This document shows, piece by piece, positions 34,571 to 42,597 of a stretch of DNA of 64,000 nucleotides. The stretch's first letter is position 1; every line of letters starts with the position of its first letter. The position numbers and the translations under genes are program-made. The stretch comes from Verrucomicrobiia bacterium (GTDB lineage: Bacteria > Verrucomicrobiota > Verrucomicrobiia > Limisphaerales > Pedosphaeraceae). The stretch spans positions 80,784 through 144,783 of the forward strand of contig DATAUW010000034.1 of assembly GCA_036268055.1 (NCBI GenBank), written 5' to 3'. The notes below the pieces were generated by a model. That model was not told where the DNA came from and ran no database searches. It saw nothing but the letters and a program-made list of their open reading frames with translations.

Positions 34571-35110
34571 CGCCGAAGTCCCGCCGGGACGACAGAAATT
34601 TGCCCAGCAATTCATTGCTGGGTTTTCATCCCTTCAACCCAAGTCCCTACAGGGACGAAAAAATCATCCGCCCCCGACCAACGCCATCCTTCGTCCATCC
34701 AAACCAACAAACTCCCGCAGGCCAAAATGGTAAGGCGGTGCTGCGTCGCCGCCGTCCCCTTTTTCGAATCCCAACCTTCACCATTCATGAACTTATGCTG
34801 CGCCGCCGTCCGAAGTCCCGCAGGGACGACCGAAAATCCAGCGCACGGTAGGGCTGCGCTGCCGCGCAGCCGCCCTAAGTCCCGTAGGGACGAAAGATCT
34901 TAGCCCAGCCATTTATGGCTGGGTTTTAGTTCGCTTCTAATCCAAGTCCCGCCAGGGACGAAAGAATTGGATGAAAATGAAAGCTGCGCGACGTAAGCCT
35001 CGATGATTTCAGAAGTTTTTCTTTCGTTGCTGGCGAGACTTGATGGAACGGGACAAGACCTACACTAAAGTGGTGAGCTAAAGTTCGGTCGTCCCTGCAG
35101 GACTTCGGAC
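34571..35110. repeat. Repeat array, right of msrB
   Basis: The gap 34378-35218 carries no gene. GTCCC/GGGAC mini-hairpins lie at 34578-34590, 34643-34656, 34815-34827, 34879-34891 and 34946-34959. A likely inverted copy is at 35091-35103. Two longer hairpins are CCCAGCAATTCATTGCTGGG (34603-34622) and CCCAGCCATTTATGGCTGGG (34904-34923). A GC-rich hairpin GGCTGCGC-TGCC-GCGCAGCC occupies 34852-34871. The 34873-35036 unit matches the one left of msrA. The last 108 bases before prfC (35111-35218) show only a decayed stretch. Confidence 0.8.
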
Positions 35111-35218
35111 GGCGCGCCATCCTGCCATTTAGTGGCAGTATCAAGATGCGCCCTTTTTGGCTGCTTCTCAAGTTTGCTGCTTGTTCCACGCTAAAATCAT
35201 GGTAGATTCCACGCCCCT

Positions 35219-36826
35219 GTGGATATCAAAAGTGAAATAGCCCGGCGGCGCACGTTCGCGATCATTTCGCACCCTGACGCCGGCAAGACGACGCTTACCG
35301 AAAAGCTGTTGCTTTACGGCGGCGCCGTGCATCTCGCCGGCTCCGTCACCGCGCGAAAAAATCAGCGCGCCTCCACTTCCGACTGGATGGAACTCGAGCG
35401 CAAACGCGGCATTTCCATCAGCTCCACCGTTTTGCAATTTGATTACGACGGCTATCGCATCAACCTCCTCGACACCCCCGGTCACAAGGATTTTTCCGAG
35501 GACACTTACCGCGTGCTCACCGCCGTGGATGCCGTCGTCATGGTGATTGATGCCGGCAAAGGCATCGAGACGCAGACGCGCAAACTTTTCGAAGTCTGCC
35601 GCAAACGCCAGGTTCCCATTTTCACGTTCATGAACAAGTGCGACCGCCCCACGCTCGAGCCGCTCGCCTTGCTGGACGAATTGGAACGCGTGCTCGACAT
35701 CAAGGCGTTTCCCGTGAACTGGCCCATCGGCAACGGCTCTGATTTCAAGGGCGTGTATGACCGCCACGAACGGCAGGTTCATTTGTTCGAGCGCACCGTC
35801 GGCGGCCAATATCGCGCGCCCGTTTCCATCGGCAACCTCGCCGACCCCGTCATTCGCGAACGCCTCGACGACGCCACCTATCACAAAGTCACCGAAGAAT
35901 TGGGCATGCTCGAATTGGCTGGCGAATCTTTCGACGCCGACGCCGTGCTCGCCGGCAAAACCACTCCGGTCTTCTTCGGCAGCGCCGCGAATAATTTCGG
36001 TGTGAAGCTGATGCTCGATGGTTTTCTGAAACATTCGTCGCCGCCCAAGCCGCATCAAATTGATGATGCCGTCATCGAACCCGACCAGTCCGCCTTCTCT
36101 GGATTCATTTTCAAGATTCAGGCGAACATGGACGCGAAGCATCGCGACCGTATCGCCTTTCTGCGCATCTGCTCCGGCCAATTTCAGCGCGACATGACGG
36201 TTATTCACTCGCGCACCGGCAAAAAAGTTCGCCTGTCGAGTTCGCACAAACTTTTCGCCAACGAACGCGAGACGGTGGACGAGGCTTTTCCCGGCGACAT
36301 CATTGGCCTCGTCGGCCATTCCGATTTCGGCATCGGCGATACCCTCACAACCGACGCCAGCATCCTGTATCACGAGATTCCCCGCTTCACGCCCGAAAGT
36401 TTTTCCTTCCTGCACAATCCGAACACGGCGAAGTACAAACAATTTCGCCAGGGTCTCGACCAGTTATTGCAGGAAGGCGTGATCCAGATTTTGCATCTGA
36501 AAGATTCCGGCACCAAGACGCCGCTTCTCGCCGCCGTCGGCCCGCTGCAATTTGAAGTCGCGCAATACCGTCTCGAAAGCGAATACGGCGCGGCCTCGCG
36601 TCTTGAACCCGCTTCCTGGACGGTCGTTCGCTGGCTTCCGCCCACGATAACGGAAGAGGAACTCGACGCGTTGCAGCTTCCGACCGGCGCCAAGCTCGCT
36701 TACGACAGCGATCAAAAACCCGTCGCGCTTTTCGTCAACGAATGGTCGGCGAATTATTTCGCCCAAACCAATTCACAAATAAAATTGTCGAACCTGCCGC
36801 ACGGCAGCCTGCTCGCGAACAGTTAA
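35219..36826 (+). CDS. prfC: Peptide chain release factor 3
   Basis: 535 residues from a GTG start at 35219, which gives the normal RF3 N-terminus (DIKSEIARRRTFAIISHPDA). No ATG is in frame upstream. GTPase motifs are SHPDAGKTTL (about 17-26), the switch region with GISISSTVLQF, DTPGHKDFSED and NKCDRP (from about 139). Domain 2 and the C-terminal RF3-specific domain follow. The protein recycles RF1 and RF2 from the ribosome using GTP. An EF-G assignment is excluded by length and by the C-terminal RF3 blocks (GPLQFEVAQYRLESEYG). Confidence 0.96.
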   Translation: MDIKSEIARRRTFAIISHPDAGKTTLTEKLLLYGGAVHLAGSVTARKNQRASTSDWMELERKRGISISSTVLQFDYDGYRINLLDTPGHKDFSEDTYRVLTAVDAVVMVIDAGKGIETQTRKLFEVCRKRQVPIFTFMNKCDRPTLEPLALLDELERVLDIKAFPVNWPIGNGSDFKGVYDRHERQVHLFERTVGGQYRAPVSIGNLADPVIRERLDDATYHKVTEELGMLELAGESFDADAVLAGKTTPVFFGSAANNFGVKLMLDGFLKHSSPPKPHQIDDAVIEPDQSAFSGFIFKIQANMDAKHRDRIAFLRICSGQFQRDMTVIHSRTGKKVRLSSSHKLFANERETVDEAFPGDIIGLVGHSDFGIGDTLTTDASILYHEIPRFTPESFSFLHNPNTAKYKQFRQGLDQLLQEGVIQILHLKDSGTKTPLLAAVGPLQFEVAQYRLESEYGAASRLEPASWTVVRWLPPTITEEELDALQLPTGAKLAYDSDQKPVALFVNEWSANYFAQTNSQIKLSNLPHGSLLANS

Positions 36827-36850
36827 TCGCGCATTCACCCGGCGTTTCTC

Positions 36851-38740
36851 ATGGCCACTATTATTTCCGCTTCCGAAGTCACCGTCCGCTATGGTGATCG
36901 CACCATCCTCGATGCCGCCACGCTCGGCGTGCAGGACAATGATCGCATCGGTTTAGTCGGGCGCAACGGCAGCGGCAAGACGACCTTCCTTCGCATTCTC
37001 GCGGGCCTACAATCACCCGATGAAGGCGAAGTGCGCCGCCAGCGCGATCTCGTCGTCAGCTATCTGCCGCAGGATTTCATGCTCGATCCCGCAAAGTCGG
37101 TCGCAGAAAATATTCGTGATGGCGCGCAACACGTCCTCGACTTGATCGCCGAATTCGAATCGCTCCCGCACGATTCCAAACGCCACGAAGATCTGGAGCA
37201 TCGCATTCAGGTGCTTGAAGGCTGGACGCTCGACCAACGTGTCGCCACCGCGATGGCGCATTTGAATTGCCCCGCCGGCGACCGCCGTGTGGATACGCTT
37301 TCCGGCGGTGAAAAACGCCGCGTCGCCATGTGCCGCGCCATTGTTTCGCTGCCGGATTTCTTGATTCTCGACGAACCGACGAACCATCTCGACCCTGATT
37401 CCATTGAATGGGTCGCGGAATTCCTCGAAGGTTTTCACGGCGTTTATCTGGTGGTCACTCACGACCGTTATTTTCTCGATCGCGTGGCCAAGCGTCTCAT
37501 CGAATTGTCCGACGGCAAATTCTTTTCTCACGAAGGCAATTACACCGATTACCTGCTCGCCAAAGCCGAGCGCCAGGAAGCCGATGCCACCGTCGAGCAC
37601 AAGCGCCAGATGTTTTTGAAGAAGGAACTCGCGTGGGTGCGCCAGGGCCCGCGCGCGCAACGCAGCAAGCAGAAAGACCGCTTCGAGCGCTACTACGAAG
37701 TCGCCGCGCAATCCGGCCCGGTCATTGAGGAAGACATCGAACTCGTCATTCCGCCGCCGCCGCAACTCGGAAATCGCGTGGTGGAATTGAGCAACACCGG
37801 AATGCAACTGGGCGGTCGCACGTTGTTTTCCAATTTCAGTTTCGTCTTCGAGAACGGCATGCGCATCGGTGTGGCTGGCCGCAACGGCTTGGGCAAAACC
37901 ACGATGCTCAAAATGATGATCGGCGATCTGCCGCCCAGCGAGGGCACGATCAAAGTCGGCCCGCTCACGAAATTTAATTACGTGGATCAGGGCCGCGTGC
38001 AGTTGCGCGAGGAAAACACCGTGCTGGAAGAAGTCAGCGATGGCACGGAATTCGTCATTTTCGGTGAAGGCAAACTTTCGCTTCGCTCTTATCTCAAACG
38101 CTTTCTCTTCACGGATGAGCGTATCAATACGCAGGTGAAATATCTTTCCGGCGGTGAACGCAGCCGTTTGCTTCTCGCGCGCATCCTGAAAAATGGCGGC
38201 AATTTTCTGATTCTCGACGAGCCGACCAATGATCTCGACCTGCCGACCTTGCGCGTGCTTGAAGAAGCGCTGCTCGCCTTTCCCGGATGCGTGCTCGTCG
38301 TCAGCCACGACCGTTACTTTCTCAATCGCGTTTGCAATGGCATCCTCGCCTTTGAAGGCGATGGTCGCATCACCCACAGCACGGGCGATTACGATTATTA
38401 TCTCGAAAAGAAAAAGCGCGCTTCCGTTGTAAAAGCGGAACCCGCCGCCAAATCCCCTGCCCCTTCGCCAAAACCGTCCGCTCCCGCGCCCCCCAATCGC
38501 CCGCGCAAACTTAACTTCAAAGAGACGCGCGAACTCGCTGGCATGGAAGCGCAAATCCTGACCGAGGAAAAAGAAATCGCGCGCACCGAAGCCCTCTTCA
38601 CCGAACCCAATTTTCACCAGCAATACGGCCAGCAAACGAATGAATTGCTCGCCAAAATCGCTGCGGGCAAGGCGAAGGTCGCCAAACTGTATGCCCGCTG
38701 GGAGGAGCTGGAACAGATCGCCAATGGCGGCGCGGCGTAA
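36851..38740 (+). CDS. uup: ABC-F ATPase, Uup type
   Basis: 629 residues with two ATP-binding cassettes and no membrane segment. First cassette: Walker A GRNGSGKTT (about 38-46), signature LSGGEKRRV, Walker B FLILDEPTNHLDP. Second cassette: GRNGLGKTT, LSGGERSRLL, FLILDEPTNDLDLP. A proline-rich linker (about 530-550) leads to a C-terminal coiled coil (FKETRELAGMEAQILTEEKE), the mark of the Uup subgroup. ABC-F proteins act at the ribosome or on DNA structures, not in transport. It starts 24 bases after prfC and may share its transcript. An antibiotic-resistance member is less likely. Confidence 0.9.
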   Translation: MATIISASEVTVRYGDRTILDAATLGVQDNDRIGLVGRNGSGKTTFLRILAGLQSPDEGEVRRQRDLVVSYLPQDFMLDPAKSVAENIRDGAQHVLDLIAEFESLPHDSKRHEDLEHRIQVLEGWTLDQRVATAMAHLNCPAGDRRVDTLSGGEKRRVAMCRAIVSLPDFLILDEPTNHLDPDSIEWVAEFLEGFHGVYLVVTHDRYFLDRVAKRLIELSDGKFFSHEGNYTDYLLAKAERQEADATVEHKRQMFLKKELAWVRQGPRAQRSKQKDRFERYYEVAAQSGPVIEEDIELVIPPPPQLGNRVVELSNTGMQLGGRTLFSNFSFVFENGMRIGVAGRNGLGKTTMLKMMIGDLPPSEGTIKVGPLTKFNYVDQGRVQLREENTVLEEVSDGTEFVIFGEGKLSLRSYLKRFLFTDERINTQVKYLSGGERSRLLLARILKNGGNFLILDEPTNDLDLPTLRVLEEALLAFPGCVLVVSHDRYFLNRVCNGILAFEGDGRITHSTGDYDYYLEKKKRASVVKAEPAAKSPAPSPKPSAPAPPNRPRKLNFKETRELAGMEAQILTEEKEIARTEALFTEPNFHQQYGQQTNELLAKIAAGKAKVAKLYARWEELEQIANGGAA

Positions 38741-38804
38741 AAATCTTTTCCGAATTTCTCTGCGCCCTTGCGTTGCCGCGATGACACTTTAGACTTCGTC
38801 CGCG

Positions 38805-40835
38805 ATGTTGAATCTGAACACACTGAACCCGCAGCAGCGGCTCGCCGTCGAGACCGTCAACGGCCCCGTGCTCATTCTCGCGGGCGCCGGCACGGGCAAG
38901 ACGCGGGTCATCACCTTTCGCATCGCGCACATGGTCGAGAAGGGAATTTCGCGCGGAAATATTCTTGGCGTCACCTTCACAAACAAGGCCGCGCGCGAAA
39001 TGCAGGAGCGAGTTTCGAAATTGCTGCCGCGCCTTGGTCCCGGTCCGAATGGCGAAAAACCGGAGCGTCCCACCATCTGCACCTTCCATTCGCTGTGCGT
39101 GCGGATTTTGCGCCAGCACATCGAACTGCTTGGTTACAAACGCAATTTCGTCATTTACGACGAGTCCGAACAGCTTGGCGCGATCAAAAAAATTCTCAGC
39201 CACCTTTCCGCCAAAGGCGAAAAGACCGATCCGGCGGCAATTTTGAGTTTGCTCAGCCGTTACAAAAATGGCGGCGCGCGCGCGGCGGCGTTCGCCGAGC
39301 CAAGCGTTGCGGCGATGGCCGAGCATATCAAGACGCGTTACGAATCCGCCTTGCGCGCGTGTAATGCGGTTGATTTCGATGATTTGATTTTGCTCACGCT
39401 GCGGCTCTTCAATGAGCACCCCGAAGCTCTCGAAGCCTGCCGCGCCAAATTTCGTTACGTGATGGTGGATGAATATCAGGACACCAACGCCGCGCAGTTC
39501 AATCTCGTGCATCAACTGACGCGGGAGCATCGCAACTTGTGTGTGGTCGGTGATGATGATCAAAGCATCTACGGCTGGCGCGGCGCGGAAATCGCCAACC
39601 TGCTCGACATGGAAAAACATTACCCCACGGTCAAGGTCGTCAAGCTCGAGCAAAATTACCGTTCCACCACCACCATCCTTCAGGCCGCCAACGCCGTCAT
39701 CAAAAACAATGCGCGCCGGCGCGGCAAACAATTATGGTCGCAAAAAGGCCACGGCGAAAAAATCATGCTGCACGCTTTTCCCGACGACGAGACCGAGGCA
39801 AAGACTGTCGTCGAACAAATTGAATACGCGCGCCTCACCAGCCGTGTGCCGTGGCAGGACCAGGCCATCTTGTTTCGCACGAACCTCCAGTCGCGCGCCT
39901 TGGAAACCGCCCTTCGCCAATCCAGTGTGCGTTATCATTTGATCGGCGGGCAAAGTTATTTCGATCGCCGCGAAATCAAGGATTTTCTCGCGTATCTCAA
40001 ATTGTTCATCAACCCGAACGACGACATCAGCCTCCTGCGCATCGCCAACGTGCCCGCGCGCGGGCTCAGCGACGTCACGATGGAACGCCTCCTCGCCGCG
40101 AGCCAGGAACGCCATTGCTCCGTCTTCGCGGCTATGAAAAATCCGGCGGTCACGACGACCTTCATGACGAAAGCGCGGGAAAGCATCGAAGCCTTCGTCC
40201 AATTCATCGAAGATACCCGCGCGCCCTTGAACGCGGGTCAAAGCCTGTCACTGCAAGTTTGGGCGGACCGTTTTCTGGATGAAACCGGTTACCTGAATGA
40301 ATTGCGTCGCTCGGAGAAAACCCCCGAGGCGTCTGAGAATCGCGTGCGTAACTTAAAAGAACTGGTCGCGACCCTCGACGGCGGCAAAACCCTGACCGAA
40401 CTTCCCGCCGAACGGTTGCTGTCCTTCCTCGAAGAACTGACGCTCGACAGCGACCGCGAAGAAGAAAAGGAAGCCCAGGGCGATGCCGTCACGCTCATCA
40501 CCATGCACAGTTGCAAAGGCCTTGAATTTCCCCACGTTTACGTGGTCGGCTTGGAAGACGGTTTGCTCCCGCATTCCCGCTCGAAAGTCGAAGGCACGCT
40601 GGACGAAGAGCGCCGCCTTTTTTACGTAGCCATCACCCGCGCTATGCAGACCCTCACGATCAGCCATTGCGCCGGCCGCAAGAAATACGGCCAGATGATG
40701 CCCTGCCACCCCTCGCCTTTCCTCAAGGAACTGCCGGAAGAACTGGTCGAACACGGTGATGAAAAAGCCAAACAACCCGTGACCGTGGACTCCGGCAAAA
40801 ACCGTTTCGCCGCCATGCGCGACATGCTGGACTGA
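38805..40835 (+). CDS. UvrD/Rep/PcrA-type ATP-dependent DNA helicase
   Basis: 676 residues. Q motif LNPQQRLAVE, Walker A AGAGTGKTR (26-34) and motif Ia GVTFTNKAAREMQERV are present. Motif II is MVDEYQDTN, motif III GDDDQSIYGWRGA, motif IV LEQNYRST, motif V THSCKGLEF-like (MHSCKGLEFPHVY) and motif VI FYVAITRAM. It is a 3'-to-5' superfamily 1A helicase used in repair or in restarting replication. Length and the absence of a long C-terminal extension leave Rep, PcrA and UvrD open. The terminator stem begins inside the stop codon region. Confidence 0.94.
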   Translation: MLNLNTLNPQQRLAVETVNGPVLILAGAGTGKTRVITFRIAHMVEKGISRGNILGVTFTNKAAREMQERVSKLLPRLGPGPNGEKPERPTICTFHSLCVRILRQHIELLGYKRNFVIYDESEQLGAIKKILSHLSAKGEKTDPAAILSLLSRYKNGGARAAAFAEPSVAAMAEHIKTRYESALRACNAVDFDDLILLTLRLFNEHPEALEACRAKFRYVMVDEYQDTNAAQFNLVHQLTREHRNLCVVGDDDQSIYGWRGAEIANLLDMEKHYPTVKVVKLEQNYRSTTTILQAANAVIKNNARRRGKQLWSQKGHGEKIMLHAFPDDETEAKTVVEQIEYARLTSRVPWQDQAILFRTNLQSRALETALRQSSVRYHLIGGQSYFDRREIKDFLAYLKLFINPNDDISLLRIANVPARGLSDVTMERLLAASQERHCSVFAAMKNPAVTTTFMTKARESIEAFVQFIEDTRAPLNAGQSLSLQVWADRFLDETGYLNELRRSEKTPEASENRVRNLKELVATLDGGKTLTELPAERLLSFLEELTLDSDREEEKEAQGDAVTLITMHSCKGLEFPHVYVVGLEDGLLPHSRSKVEGTLDEERRLFYVAITRAMQTLTISHCAGRKKYGQMMPCHPSPFLKELPEELVEHGDEKAKQPVTVDSGKNRFAAMRDMLD

Positions 40836-40873
40836 GAATTTTCCCGCCGTTCTCAGCTTTTTTATTTTTTTCC
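40832..40873 (+). terminator. Terminator overlapping the helicase stop codon
   Basis: CTGAGAA (40832-40838, containing the TGA stop) pairs with TTCTCAG (40850-40856). CTTTTTTATTTTTTT follows. Stem and T-run are both clear. Confidence 0.7.
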
Positions 40874-40899
40874 AAAAAGTTGTGGACAAATTTCAAGAA

Positions 40900-40941
40900 C
40901 GGATTTGTAATCCGATTGCGCGCTCAAAGAATATTTGAGCG
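40900..40941. repeat. Twin hairpins after the helicase
   Basis: CGGATT-TGT-AATCCG (40900-40914) and CGCTCAAA-GAATA-TTTGAGCG (40921-40941) are perfect inverted repeats six bases apart. Neither has a T-run. They resemble the triloop hairpins found elsewhere in this window. The rest of the gap to 41080 shows nothing else. Confidence 0.55.
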
Positions 40942-41080
40942 AAGCATTTTAGTCCTGCATCCCGTCCTGACTTCCTCACAGAGCAAGGTGCAAGCATAAC
41001 CGCCGTGGTGTGTCCCTTGATGCTTGTTGTACCAATTTTCGGCCCCGCCATGGCACAAACAACTCAACTACCTGAATGCC

Positions 41081-42538
41081 ATGAAGTCCTTACTATCCAA
41101 AATCCTGGGTCGCACCGGCGACTTTTCCGACGTCCAACCCCTGATCGCGTTTTTCCTCGGAGGCGCGCTGCTCGCGGTTTTCTTAACCATCATTCTCCAA
41201 CCCCGCCGCAAGTCCGGCGAACCCCGCAGCCTTGTGTGGACACTCTACTCGCAGTCGGGAACCTTTCTTTGGGCGCTCTTGCTGGTATCATTATTGAGCG
41301 GCGGCGTGAATGTGTTTCGCTCCTATTTGCATCAGATCGTCTCGAATTTCCAACGCAGCCACGGACGCATCACCGAGGCGAATTACAACGCGGTCCAAAC
41401 CATTTGGGGCGGCGAACAAAGTCAGGGCGAATTACAAATGGATCTCTACTGGGAGGAGGAAGTCACCGAGCGCATCGAGTCAGAAGACCTGACGAAACCC
41501 GCCATCCTCCGCAAGAAAACCGTGCGGCACGAGATCACGTCGAACCCCTTCATCTCGGCGCGGCATGACGTGACCTTGCGGCAAAACGCCCGCAAGAAAG
41601 GTTCAGCTTTCTACGGCGGCTACGACACCGATTGCCGATTCGCCTGGCGGCTTCAAAATCCCGCCGACCGCCCGTTGCGCGCCGAAATTAAATTCCCGCT
41701 CCCATCCCACGGCGCCGTTTACAACGACCTTTTCGCCACATTGGACGGCAAAGACGTGCTGCCGCAAATGGAACTCAAGGACAATTCGTTGAACCTGGCG
41801 CGCGATTTGAATCCCGGCGAGATACTGGACCTCAAACTCGGTTTCAAAAGCCGCGGAATGTCCTGCTGGTATTTCCAGGTAACCGACGCCCGCGAAATCC
41901 GCGACTTCACCCTCACCTTGAATCTGCCCGACTTGCCCAAAGCCCACTTGAATAATCCCGAAGGCTGCATGACGCCCACCGACGTGAAGCCGACCGCTGG
42001 CGGCTTGGGATCCCTGCTGACCTACCGCCTCGATCATGCCATTTCCAGCAAGGGCATGGGCGTCGCTTTGCCAACTCCACCGCAACCAGGCGCGGTCACG
42101 AATGCCGTCCTCGGCGAAACCGAACGAAGCTGGCTGCTCATCTTCGCGCTGCTTGTGCTGGGGCTGACGATCGCGTCCGTCAAGACCGCCGTTTTGACGA
42201 GCCTGCTGTTCGGCGCGGCCACGGCGTTGGGTTACGGATTGCTCGGTGATTTCAGCGACTTGCTTTTCGGTTTTTGGGGAACCGTCGCGCTGGTGCTGAC
42301 GCCCGCATTCGTTCTGCTCGCGTGGCTGCTGCACAAACTCATGCCGGGCCTCAGTGGAAAATTGATGGCCTTGCAACTTTTACTCTACGGCGTCTTATTG
42401 CCGTGCGCCGCTGGCCTCGACGCGGAACGACAATCTCTCTACCTGAACGTCTGCGCCGGTCTGCTGCTCGCGTTCGTCACCTGGCAACTCATGGAGTCAA
42501 AGCATCACGCCAGTCTCCGGGAAACCGCCACCGCTTAA
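41081..42538 (+). CDS. Membrane protein with large periplasmic domain, hypothetical
   Basis: 485 residues from ATG 41081; an ATG at 41024 is possible but adds a non-typical leader. Two membrane helices near the N-terminus (about 20-40 and 58-78) frame a short loop. They are followed by a soluble domain of about 240 residues with mostly beta character. Five helices then close the protein (about 345-475). The order is broadly like inner-membrane CreD-type proteins, but I see no diagnostic motif, so no function is given. It ends 10 bases before a strong bidirectional terminator and is convergent with ppdK. Confidence 0.7.
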   Translation: MKSLLSKILGRTGDFSDVQPLIAFFLGGALLAVFLTIILQPRRKSGEPRSLVWTLYSQSGTFLWALLLVSLLSGGVNVFRSYLHQIVSNFQRSHGRITEANYNAVQTIWGGEQSQGELQMDLYWEEEVTERIESEDLTKPAILRKKTVRHEITSNPFISARHDVTLRQNARKKGSAFYGGYDTDCRFAWRLQNPADRPLRAEIKFPLPSHGAVYNDLFATLDGKDVLPQMELKDNSLNLARDLNPGEILDLKLGFKSRGMSCWYFQVTDAREIRDFTLTLNLPDLPKAHLNNPEGCMTPTDVKPTAGGLGSLLTYRLDHAISSKGMGVALPTPPQPGAVTNAVLGETERSWLLIFALLVLGLTIASVKTAVLTSLLFGAATALGYGLLGDFSDLLFGFWGTVALVLTPAFVLLAWLLHKLMPGLSGKLMALQLLLYGVLLPCAAGLDAERQSLYLNVCAGLLLAFVTWQLMESKHHASLRETATA

Positions 42539-42548
42539 TCTAAAAAGC

Positions 42549-42583
42549 AAAACGGCCGCCCGATATTTTCGGGCGGCCGTTGT
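42549..42583. terminator. Bidirectional terminator between the membrane protein and ppdK
   Basis: AACGGCCGCCCGA (42551-42563) pairs with TCGGGCGGCCGTT (42569-42581), a perfect 13-base stem around TATTT. An A-rich flank lies on the left and a short T-rich flank on the right. It serves two convergent genes. Confidence 0.85.
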
Positions 42584-42597
42584 TACTGGCGATATCG

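Noticed and set aside
32765..35110. CRISPR-like repeats
   Set aside because: Spacings are irregular, repeat units carry internal hairpins of differing length and no cas gene is near.
37013..38635. 540-residue open frame opposite the Uup-type gene
   Set aside because: Shadow of the ABC-F gene; its translation is low-complexity and has no domain.
25791..40890. TTGTCCACA-like sequences resembling DnaA boxes (near 25793 and 40880)
   Set aside because: Single, isolated sites with a mismatch and no AT-rich unwinding region or dnaA gene; not an origin.
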